From the NCBI GenBank assembly GCA_024362935.1, contig JANCRA010000030.1, positions 8,910,096 through 8,974,095 of the forward strand: DNA of 64,000 nucleotides. The letters are read 5' to 3'. This document shows, piece by piece, positions 51,608 to 61,969 of this stretch. This DNA is from Setophaga petechia (Eukaryota; Chordata; Aves; Passeriformes; Parulidae). The notes beneath the pieces were generated by a model. That model was not told where the DNA came from and ran no database searches. It worked only from the letters and a program-made list of their open reading frames with translations. How positions within the stretch are numbered: the stretch's first letter is position 1; each line of letters opens with the position of its first letter. The position numbers and the translations under genes are program-made.

Positions 51608-54600
51608 CTGCGGAGGCAAACGGCTCAGACTGAGCTCAGTCCTCAAACTGAACCCCAGACAGGAGGAACAGGGAATGCACAGGCTGATCTCGGCCCTAGG
51701 CAGGTATCACCCTGCTCAGTGACCTGCCCTGGGCAGGTGCTTCACAAGCTGCTCCTGTTTGCTCTCCAGGCCCCAGTGCCTGGTATCCTCCCATCCAGAA
51801 TGCAGGATCACAAAAGCTGGCATCAGGTCTTGAGAATGCAATGCAAGTATTTATTCTATCTTCAAAAGCTTTTGGGCTTCTTCCAGCACTGCCTCTCAAA
51901 ACCAGAGGCACTCCCCACAGATAGCTGAAATTACTTTCTCCCTCCAGCTGTACTTTTCTGTATCTACAAGGGCTTGAGAGGGAATGGTGTATTTCTTTCT
52001 TGGGAAAAACCAAATCCAGCCCCCAGGCTGATGTCATTACCTTGGCTCTTGCCTCACGGGCAGCCTCTGCTTCTGCAGCCATGGCTCTCTGCAGCTGGAC
52101 AGGTAACTTCACATCCTTGATCTCCACACGTTCCACCTTAATGCCCCAATCATCTGTTGCATCATCAAGTGTGACCTACAGAAGGCAGGACAGGTAAGTG
52201 AAGCCACACACCTGCCTCAAACTAATGCCCAAATATGAAGAATGACCAATAAACCAAATGAATTCTCTTCAAATTCTCAGACCTTCAGGGCTTTGGTATT
52301 TGTAGTACGATGTGACAGCTAAAAGAGCACAACTGTTTTAAAGTAACAAAAACTCCCAGAGCTTGATTAATGAATTGAAGGAGTTCCGTGGCACGGTTTT
52401 CTTCCACAGTGAAGGGCTGACACAAGGATCCAGGGAAGCCATCCTCTCCTGTATCCCTCATTCCCACGTGCTAGCCCCACTGGCCATTAGTGCTTTAGTC
52501 CCTCATTCTTATTTTACAGAGTGCCCTCCCAAGAGATCTTGTCAGGGCTTTGCCTACAGCTCCAAATCACAACTGATCACTTAGAGATAAAATAAATCCC
52601 CACCTTGAAGTGATCCATGGGATTGCTGCTTTACCTGCTGTGTGATGGATTGCTCCAAGATGCTCCTACCTGCATGCTGCGGGCAATTTCCTCACGGTCA
52701 GAGAGGATCTCAGAGAGGCTTTTGGTGCCCAGGACGTTCCTCAGGGTGGTCTGAGCCAGGAGCCGGGTGGCTGAGTCGGCGTTGGTGACGTTTGCCACGG
52801 CTAGGGTGGCGTTCTGCACCCTGTAATAAACCACTCCATCCACGTTGACTGTCACCGAGTCCTTGGTCAGGATCTGAAAAGCAGTGGGGAAAGTACAGAA
52901 TATTCCATAAATACAAGGTTCATTATTAAGACAATCACGTATTTGTTTTGCTACACTGAGTCCTGGTTTCCCACTGTCTTGAAAACAAAAGTCCTTATAC
53001 ACATATACTGCATGTGAACGTGTCCCAGTGTTCACAAACTTCCCAGTACAGCTCTGCAAAGCTGAGACTAAATATGGGATTAGAAATTTCTCAGTGAAAA
53101 GCACATTCCATTCACTTTGCCCCAATGTTATTTTTAACCCACTTCCTCGAAATCACAGAGGAATCTGCAAGTCATATCAACGACAGGAAAAAGAGAAAAG
53201 GCAGAAATTATTTACTCTGAAATTCATCTTCACCTGAGAAGGTTTAACCAGTGATTCTGGCAAGGAATCACACCCAGGCAGGTCCCCGTGCTGCCTTTCA
53301 GTGAGGTTTCCCCAGGGCTGTGTGAGGCAGCCTGACAGCAGGGCCGTGGGACTGTGCTGCACAACTGCAGCTCCTGGGACAGGAGGGTGGCACTGCACAG
53401 GGGAGCTCAGAGAACCTCATTCCATGGTACACAATTCCCTCCAAGATTCACCTGCCCTGTCCCTTCCCAGACTACCTCTTTTAGCAGGCTTTTCATAACA
53501 CAAAGCTAAAGAATGAGTAGCATGCACAGAAATCGTGTTCAACAAATAAAAATTGATTTCTGCCTCTATGTAAGGAGCACAAACAAACCTAAATCCATAA
53601 GTGTAATTTAATCAAGTCAAAAGAAAAACTGGATTACTGATGGCCTCACTAATGGTACATCAGCAGCTGCAAGCACATTCTGCCTGCCAGTGATTAGGTT
53701 TCTCCCAATTACCCTTTGGAGTGCACCAGGACAGCTGCCATTTGTCTCAATCTACAACTAACCATGAGCAAAAAACCCACAGTAGATCTGACAGGAAACA
53801 GATGCAGCACACAGGTTGAAGGGAGCATCTCTGTGTCTCAAAATGCACCTGATACAGGGGTGATACAGTTATAACCATCAGGACACAATTGTTCACTAAC
53901 TTATTTTCAGAGGGACACTTGGGTTTCATTCTTTTGTTATCCATTGAGTTGGCAGCACTGAGTTCAGCTGGCTTAATGCTCTGGAGACATTCTGCTATAA
54001 AGTTAGGATGTCCAAGGAAAATCAGACTAGAAATCAAAGTAATTTTTTTGTTCTTTAGGACGTGCCATGAGTGGCAGCACCTTCATCATGTTCCTGTGCA
54101 GGGCAGGGCACAGGAGCCACGTGCACACCAACCCAACAAAGGGAGCTGACCACTCATTCCCCCAGTAGCTATAAATAGCATTTGATGTATATTCCAATTT
54201 CATCCCATTACTTGAGCCAGTTTATACATGTAGATAAATTGGCACAGGACAGATCCCTGCTGTGCCTGGAAATCTTCCAGATTTCACAGAGGCAATTAGG
54301 GAATGTTGTATGAAGCCCAGCAGCCTTGGTTCCAAACCCCTCCCATTCCAGCTCTCAGGCAGTATTCAATTATCTCATTTGGTCCTCAGAGCATCATCTG
54401 TTTTCTTTCAGTGCTCTTCCCTTACTGGATGACATTTCTAAGGGATATATGTATTCTTTACAATACACTGCACCTGCACAGGGAATCTGTATTCAAACTG
54501 CACATTACCCAATACTGAGAGGGGAGAAGGAAAAGCAAAGTGCATGAAATTCTGCAAGGACTTTAGTAGATGCAAAGGCAAATGCAAACTCACCTCCTGA

Positions 54601-57600
54601 GGAGGGATATCAAAAGAGATGGTTCTCATATCAACTTTGATGAAGCTGTCTGTGCAAGGCAGGACAAAAAACAAACCTGTGCCAAAAAATCCATTCAAGA
54701 AGGTGTGAAAATGGATCATTAGAGCAGACAAAACTTGTTACTGCAATAAGGTGAAATCCCAACTGTTGTGGCTGTGCAGCTCTTTGTGAGGAACTCAGCA
54801 GCACAACACTTGTTAGTGGCTTCCAAACCAAGGAAAGATTTTCCAAAATGCATGCTAAGAAACTTCAATTTATCTGGGTATCACTTACATAGAGATTTTT
54901 AACATTTGGAAATAAAACAGCCCCAAAACTATTAACAACTACTTTTAAAAATGTTCCCCACATAGTTACTTGTGGGGCCTAATTCTGGCAAGCACCAATC
55001 TCCTGTCTTCTGTTCTGGTGGCTCAGTGAGATTCTTCAGCTTTCCAGCAATGTGGAACATGGAGGAAATGGAGGAAGAAAATGGAGGAAGAAGCCATTGC
55101 CCCTTGCTGTCACTTTGAGCAGCAGGAGCAACAGCTGAAAATAACATTCTTCCAGGTCTCAGAGTTTCTAACAACTTGTCAAAACTATCAAATACTCCAC
55201 TGGCTTCTGTTACTTTTGAAGGATATTGAGGCTTTCAGACTCATTAGGTTTAAGTGATACATCAAACTTCTTTTTTCAAATAACCCATTTGATGCCATTA
55301 TTCCTCCCTTTACATTTAGTGCTTTTGATTCTGCCTGCAGATCATATATTAACAAAGGAGAGCTGAGTAGAATTAAGTTTGGCTGCCTTCTCAATCCAGA
55401 GTACAAATCAGAACTTTATGAGCTGCAAGAGACCCACGAGGCTCATAAATTCCTGTTGTAACACATCCTCTTACTGGAAGTTACAGAATTCTTGAGAAAT
55501 CCATTTGCCACTTTCCTGCAATGTCTCTACACCATGATTGTTTTGCTGATGACTAATTGGAGCAAATTGCTGTCCAGGACATACCTGGTCCCTTTGCTCC
55601 CCCTTTCAGGATGCGTCCAAGGCGGAAGATGATGGCTCGCTCGTATTCCTTGATAATCTGGAACAGATTGTTGGACATCATGCACATGATGGATTCCAAA
55701 TTCTGTACACACCAGGCTAGGACAGTCTTGAGTCTCAAATTTAATACACACTTCTCTACTGGCTGCTTTTGGGAATTTTAGCTAAAACTTTATCGTTAAA
55801 AAGCAAAGAGCAAAAGGAAAAAAATCAGGACAATAGTCCACAAGAAATATTCCTCAGACTCTCAACAGGATGGCACCTGGGCAGGTTCAGGCACCAGCAG
55901 AGCCATCAGGAATATCCTGGCAACAGCACAACAAAGTGCAGCATTTGTGACCCAGCAGGGATTTTTCCAGCAGTTGATGTTTACAGTTTCCTGTCTGGAA
56001 AGTGCAAACATCAACCTCAGAGCGATCGCAGACAACACTGTGTCTTCAAATGTGTCACGTGCAGACACATCCATGTACATAATTACAGATTTCTATTTAC
56101 ATACTTCATATTTACATGAGTACTATACATGGAGACATCTTTAAAAAAATCAGTTCTCTAAGAGTAGCTATGGGTTCTTGCAATTATTCTGATCCTTCAA
56201 ATGAGCTTATTTAGTAATGACAGCTGGGCAGATGTAGTGAAGACCCCAATGCAGGAATTATTTTTTGTTTGAATGCACTGCAGTGCTGGGGTCTACTATA
56301 GCTCAAGAAAGAACAGAGCTAGATTAATTTGTGCTGATTTTCTCAATAAATCCAACTGAGAACAGTAATAGCCACAGTGCATTGCTGAAAGTTTTAATCC
56401 ACCTTAGCAGTGAACGATTTTACCTTTATGCACATCCATACTGATATAGGAAATGTAATAACAGTGAAAAAAATCGAGGCCATCACCAGGATCCATCCAC
56501 ATAAACCGAGGCCATCGTCGGGATCCTCTACAAAAGAGCAGAAATTGTTATTTTTTAAAACCAAGAGTGCCTAATAAAGTGCCTAAATTGGATATTTACG
56601 TTAAATGTTCCTAGAAATAAGTCACTGCTAGCACTACTCCTCTGGCCAAATACATTAGGTTTAGATCAGAAATCAAATTAAAAGCCAAATTCTGCTTTGA
56701 TTTTCATTGGTCTCTAAGGTGTACAAGACAGCTGAGGGCAGAATGCTGTCCAAGCAGCATTTATGTAGAAGTGTACCAACAGTGAAGTTTCAATTCCCAA
56801 ATGCCTTTCTCTCCCCCAAGTTCTTCCAGCAGGATGACTCACAGGCAGCAGTGGAAATCGTGCTCCTTTGTTTTCTGACAAGTCACAGGAACCTCATGTG
56901 AGGGGCAGAACACAAATGCCCCCCCAGCCTGCCAGCTCTGGGACAGCATTGCTGGGACCTGGGCTCTGCTCCAGCTCTAAGGGGTGCACATCTAAGGAAA
57001 CCACAATTCTCACACCTGTTGGATCTGGGAAGTTGGATAAGATGAGGTGCAAGATTAGCTGGACATGAAATAAAACCTCCATAAAGAATTTCTTGCCCAG
57101 AAACTCCTCATGCCTTATTCCTCTGTCAGTGGAAGACACCTGAAGGTAACTCTGGGATCAAATAACGAGCTGGGGGTTTCAAAAGCTACCCTGCTAAAGC
57201 CGTGCCAAAATGTGGCCTGGGAGGCATTCACAGGGCTACAGGAAGTTTCTTATCCTGCCAGCTGAGACTCCTCACGGGCTGCCAGGAGCCTGCTGCCAAG
57301 CAGGGATGTCCCTGGGTTTCACCCTCCTACTCTGGAGATTTGGAATTTCATGTAGAAGTCACACCTCAAATTATGTCAAATTGCAAGATTGAGCAAAGAG
57401 GATGCTTTATTTAGCACCAATGTGTTGTTCTTCACAATACAAGAAGGGAGAGAGATGCTGTCTAGTGGAAAACTCTGTGAGATACAAGAAACATGCCTGG
57501 CATTTGTGGGATGAGCTGGTTCTGCAGCTCCTGGAGGTGATGCCCATCCCTGCCCGCCCCACAGGCTGAAAACAAGGACAGTCTCCCTAAACCTGCCACT

Positions 57601-59664
57601 GGAATTTTCTCTGAGCTAAAAGGCAGGCAAGCCCTCACCTTGGATTTATAGCCTGCTGTGGTGGGCAAGTCTAAGCAGGCTATAAAAAAATGCAAATATT
57701 CTTGAGCAGCCTTTTTGAGAAATAAACCACAAGGAGAAGGACTATTAAAAAAATAAAAACAAAAACTTAATTGAATCAGCCTTTAATGCCTTTAAGGCTG
57801 ACTGGAACAGTTGCCATTACTTTAGCAAGAAATTATCACTTGGGCCATCAAACTGTATTAACAATTTATAACACACACTTAGTGCTGGAGGCTAAGATGG
57901 AAGGGGAAAGTTCTCATTACAGCTTGAGGTGTGGCACATGGTTCATTTGTGATTTATTTCCTTCTGCAAAGACTCCACAATCCAAACAAGCACACCACTC
58001 TCAAACAGCAAAAATGTGCCCTGATGAAAACAAAACGCCAATTTCAAAGTGAATTACATGTCTTCACAGATGCTTCGCAGAGCATTTCAGATGGGAAAAC
58101 CCCAAAGTTTTGACATCCAATAACCAAAACTACGTCTCATGCCACTTACTCCAGATTTTATTGTGATCACATGAGAGCTGCAGGAGAAACCACCCCAGCA
58201 GTGTGTTCAGGAAAGGCTTGCAGAGACAAGACTGACACCAATGGGACCGTGGTGAGGTATTAATAACTAACATAGTTACACATGAAATGGAGATCCTCTG
58301 CAAAGATACCAGAGCCAGGATGTGCCACTGGGCACCAGGGCCAAAGAGATCCACAGTTATTTATACAACAACTCAAATTACCCAGCCAAAGGCTTTGTAC
58401 ACAAAGCTTTCTTATAAATACATTTCCTTCTCTGGCTGCAAACGAGAAAAGCATAAAATAAATCAGGACTTTTCTGTTGCCTGTTTCTGAACAATGGAAG
58501 TAACAGGAAAACATTCCAGCTTCCAGGGAGTGGAACTGCCAGTTGGGCTATCTCAGTGCATCATCTCCAAAACGTCCTGACCCATGTCACGCACTTAACA
58601 CTTCCTAACTGGAAGGACAAAACCAATGTCAGTAACGATACCAAGAAGTAAAAATTCACTGCAACTCATTGTTCCACCTGAGGACTTCTACCACTTCTCC
58701 AGTCACACCTAGACAGGATTTGGCTGTGGTGAAAAACCACAGTAGTGTCAAAAAACAATCTTTAAGTTCTCCTCGTTCTCCTTTGCTGGTGCAGCGCCCC
58801 AGAGATTACTTCTGCTTACTCTGTCATCATTTCCGTAGTTTCCCCCTCAGTGACCCGAGTTACTGCACAGGAAGGGAAATCACGCACCACAGAAACCCAC
58901 CCGAGTTACACCACCGGGGCAGCTCCCGGTGATGCTCCGGCACGGAGCGGTGCGAGGACCTGCCGGGAACCACCACCTGCGGCCACGGTACCCGAGGGGG
59001 CAGCGGGGTCTGTGCCCGTTATCCGAGGCTGGGGGCTCAGCATCCCTCGTTAACGGGTGCTGGGGGCTCAGCATTCCCCGTTAGCCGGGACTAGGGGCTC
59101 ATCAGCCCCCGTTATCCGAGGCTGGGGGCTCAGCATCCCTCGTTAACCGATGCTGGGGGCTCCGCACGCCTCGTTAGCCCGGTCTGGGAGCTCAGCATTC
59201 ACTGATAGCCGGGTAACCGGTTCAGCAGCCCCCGTTATCCGTGGCTGAGGGCTCAACAGCCCCCGTTAGCCGGGGCTGGGGGCTCAGCTTGCCCCGATAG
59301 CCGGGTAACCGGTTCAGCAGCCCCCGTTATCCGGTGCTGGGGTCGCTCCGGGGCCGCCGGTGACCCCTCGGCAGCCGGGGCTCAGGGAAGCGGAGGCTGC
59401 CCGGGAAGCGAAGCACAACCGCTCCTCGCTCCTCCCGCGGGCTTAACTTCGGTGAAGCATCTTCCAACTTTCCTCCTCGACTAAATGAAGCAGTAATTAA
59501 AACCGAAACGAAAAAGCGGAGAGAGAGAGGGAGAGACACGAAGGCGCCCCGCGAGGAGCGGCCGCTGCGGGGCCGTTTGGGGACAGCTCCTGCCCGCTCC
59601 CCCTGCGGCCGTTACCTGCAGGTCGCCGGGGCTTGGAACCGTATCCCGCTTCCTCGTCTGACAT
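51413..59664 (-). CDS. STOM: Stomatin (band 7 protein), 7 coding exons, complete
   Basis: Stomatin is a cholesterol-binding, hairpin-anchored membrane protein that oligomerises in lipid rafts and modulates ion channels and glucose transporter 1. Coding exons in transcript order are 59664-59616, 56527-56424, 55657-55585, 54676-54594, 52873-52670, 52175-52041 and 51607-51413. They total 843 nt, 280 residues plus stop (human 288). A short hydrophilic N-end ([10 protein letters not shown]...) precedes the intramembrane hairpin at about residues 26-51. Cys26 in LCGW corresponds to the palmitoylated Cys30 of human, and Pro in TFPIS is the hairpin proline. The SPFH/PHB domain runs from about residue 52 to 200, including [20 protein letters not shown] (second palmitoylated Cys) and DGVVYYRV. 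The C-terminal [13 protein letters not shown] oligomerisation/raft segment is present. The tail ends GLLGSTE, shorter than human. Confidence 0.97.
52041..52175 (-). CDS. STOM: STOM exon 6
   Basis: 45 codons, [20 protein letters not shown] through AAREARAK. The first residue is Val where human has Ser-Thr. Donor GTAATG. Confidence 0.95.
52670..52873 (-). CDS. STOM: STOM exon 5, SPFH core
   Basis: 68 codons, [20 protein letters not shown] through [12 protein letters not shown]. Acceptor CTTTTCAG, donor GTAGGA. Confidence 0.96.
54594..54676 (-). CDS. STOM: STOM exon 4
   Basis: Encodes [27 protein letters not shown]. Acceptor TGGCACAG is weak in pyrimidines. Donor GTGAGT. Confidence 0.95.
55585..55657 (-). 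CDS. STOM: STOM exon 3, start of SPFH domain
   Basis: Encodes [24 protein letters not shown] plus one base. Acceptor GTTCCAG, donor GTATGT. Confidence 0.95.
56424..56527 (-). CDS. STOM: STOM exon 2, membrane hairpin
   Basis: Encodes [20 protein letters not shown] through [11 protein letters not shown]. Acceptor TTTTGTAG, donor GTAAAA. Confidence 0.95.
56528..59615 (-). other. STOM: STOM intron 1
   Basis: 3.1-kb intron. Its upstream end is CpG-rich and holds a 31-bp minisatellite (59017-59355). The rest is AT-rich with no exon recognised. Confidence 0.7.
59017..59355. repeat. 31-bp minisatellite in STOM intron 1, about 11 copies
   Basis: CGTTA/CGATA unit starts at 59017, 59048, 59079, 59110, 59141, 59172, about 59203, 59233, 59264, 59295 and 59325. 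Core is CGTTATCCGAGGCTGGGGGC followed by TCAGCATCCCT. Two units carry GGGTAACCGGTTCAGCAG. Confidence 0.95.
59616..59664 (-). CDS. STOM: STOM exon 1 with start codon
   Basis: ATG at 59664-59662 in the CpG island. Encodes [16 protein letters not shown] and one base of Glu; donor GTAACG. The phase fits exon 2 exactly, which supports this start even though the N-end differs from human. Confidence 0.88.
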
Positions 59665-60010
59665 GGTCCCCGAGTCCCCTCAGAGCCGCCTCGGCGTCAG
59701 TCCCGCGTCCCCTTCGAGCCGCCTGTGCGCTGCCCCGCTGTCAGCAGCACCGCTCCCACCGCCACGGCCGCCGCCGTCCCGTCGCGGCTCCCTCAGCGCC
59801 GCCTCAGCGCAGCCGCCACGCGCCCGCCCCGCCCCGTCCGCGCGCTCCGGGTGAGGCCGCGCGCGCCCGCCCCCGCCGCCAGGCGGCGCCACAGCCGCTG
59901 AGGGCGTGAGGGAGCGGCCATGGAGCGGCCCCCGCCCGCCGTCGCGCCCGGCCCGGGGCAGCGGAGGGGAAGCGGCCGGAGGGCGGCCCAGGGCTGCAGG
60001 CAGGGCAGGG

Positions 60011-60085
60011 AAGGCCGGGAGGGCCGAAGGAAAAGGCAGGGAGGATCGAAGGGGAAGGCAGGGAGGACCGGAGGGGAAGGCATGG
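60011..60085. repeat. 22-bp tandem repeat
   Basis: About 3.5 copies of AAGGCAGGGAGGATCGAAGG-type units at the edge of the STOM CpG island. Confidence 0.85.
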
Positions 60086-60308
60086 AGTGAGCGGCCGGCC
60101 TGGCGGGCAGCCATCGCCTGAGGTGAGTGAGCCCCGGGCATCCCCTCATGAGGGGAGCAGCTAGGAAAGTTCCAGCTGCCCCGGCCTCGTGCGTGGTTTA
60201 ATGTTCTGTGAAGTTTTATTGCTTTTCTTCCCCACGCTCTCTTACTCTCACGTGGAGAATTGGGATCTTTTATCCCTTTTGGAAGAGGTCAGAGTAACAA
60301 TTCTTCAG

Positions 60309-60424
60309 CTTTCCAAGGTCCGTCCACAGAGACAAAGTCTGTGCAAAAGTACATCACACACACAGGCATTGCATATCAGATTGTTAAATTTGACAAGAGT
60401 TCCAAAGTCGAATTCAATATTAGT
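60309..60424 (+). other. Possible exon of a divergent transcript
   Basis: Acceptor-like TTCTTCAG before 60309 and donor AGT|GTGAGT after 60424 bracket 116 bp. One frame is open throughout, reading STETKSVQKYITHTGIAYQI and on to KVEFNIS. No family recognised. Lies 190 bp beyond the plus-strand donor of the STOM CpG island. Confidence 0.25.
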
Positions 60425-61514
60425 GTGAGTTATGAAGTCCATAAATAATTACTGGCTACTCTTTAACCTTTGTTTCTTTATGGGATATTGGTAGTTAGTG
60501 GGCACGTGCAAACGTGCATCTATCACGTTACACTGTGTACTGAGAAAGGGCAATTCCTTCTTCATCATAAAACACATTGCAGCCTATGAACAAAAATGGT
60601 ATTAGACTACTAAAATACTTCTATTTTCAGTGTTGATGTTATTCTGTGTTAACTCTTCTTGGAAGAGCCTAAATGGACAGCCTGAATCTTGCTGTCCATT
60701 ACGTTCCAGAGGAGCAAAGGTTTTGGTTTGGTAGCACAACTGATTGAGGCAGAGGTAGGAGTGGAGCTGAATGCTAAATGTACTCGTGGTTCTCAATGTC
60801 TCCAAGTGACAAGAACAGCCCTGGAGAACGACCAACACTTTGTCCAGTGAGGGTAAGACCCCTCCTGGACACTCTTCCTATTGCTGCTGGGAGCTCCTCC
60901 TGCCATGCTGGTGCCAGTTGGTTTCAGAATGATCCAGATGAGCAGTATGGGAAACTAAAGACTAAATCTGTCTCTGACCTTTTGACAGTCCTTCTGTCCA
61001 TTATCTTTACTCATATCTTTGCTATTAATACATTTATGCGTGCTGACACCTGCTGTTCTCATATTAGTGATTCCACAACCTTTTTGTCCTACTGTCTACA
61101 ACTTTGTGAGTTTACCTATGCTCTATATGTAACACATGGGACTAATTCTTCACATAGGTGAAAGGAAGGGAGAACTGTGAGCTGTATAAATGAGAACTGA
61201 TAAATAATCCTTCTATGCTCAAGTTGTCACCTGCAGGCAGCTCGCAAATGCCATGCAGAAACTTACAATGCAAAGTGATATTTGATCATGGATGTTAAAT
61301 ATCACCACGCTGTCATTGAATGAAAATCCATGAGATTTCATGGGCTGGTTGACCTTAGGATCTCCTGGCAAATAGGGTGGTTTAAAGTGCATCAGCATCG
61401 ATAAGGAAGGAAGGAAGAATGTGTTGGAAATGGGAGGGAAAGGCTCTGTGGAAAGAGCAGATGAGCTCTGAGGAGCCCCTGTCCTCCACAGCAAATTTGC
61501 CACTAGAAAAATCT

Positions 61515-61547
61515 GAGCTACAAGATAATGGTTCTATGATTCTCTAG
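61515..61547 (+). repeat. Possible CR1 LINE 3' terminus
   Basis: ATGGTTCTATGATTCT resembles the ATTCTATG-type octamer end of avian CR1 elements. Too short to be sure. Confidence 0.3.
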
Positions 61548-61580
61548 GTGCTTTGAAAACTTATCTCGCTAAGAGATGTA

Positions 61581-61969
61581 TGTGACAGTGTTCACAGGGG
61601 TTCTTGGATGAGGCAGCAGATGAGAACGTTGACTCCATGCCCAGAAGGCCCGACTCACCATTTTATGATATATATGTACTACACCACAACTATACTAAAA
61701 AGAAATAGAAGGAAAAGTTTCCTCAGAAGGGAAAGCTTAGAATAGACAAGAAAAGAATGATAACAAAAGGTAGCTCTCTTCGATTCTGTCTGAGATAGCT
61801 CGGCCCTTGATTGGCCATTAATTATAAACATCCAAGATGGCCAATCACAGATGGACCTGTTGCATTCCACAGCAGCAGATAATCAATATTCACATTTTGT
61901 TGCTGAAACTTCTCAGCTTCAGCAGGAAAAATCCTAAGAGAGGATTTTCACAAAAAGATGTCTGCGACA
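61581..61969. mobile_element. Probable solo LTR, songbird-type
   Basis: 389 bp beginning TGTGACAGTG and ending TGCGACA, giving TGT...ACA termini, flanked by GATGTA (61575-61580) and GGTGTA (61970-61975), a 6-bp target duplication with one mismatch. It resembles, from memory, a high-copy passerine repeat. No coding capacity. Near its end GAAAAATCC and GGATTTTC form a short hairpin. Confidence 0.6.

Larger units (their letters stand above)
58860..60180. promoter_or_regulatory. STOM: CpG-island promoter of STOM, possibly bidirectional
   Basis: Dense CpG with GC boxes around the STOM start codon. On the plus strand CTGAG|GTGAGT at 60120/60121 is a good donor for a divergent first exon. Transcription start positions cannot be read from the sequence. 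Confidence 0.7.
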
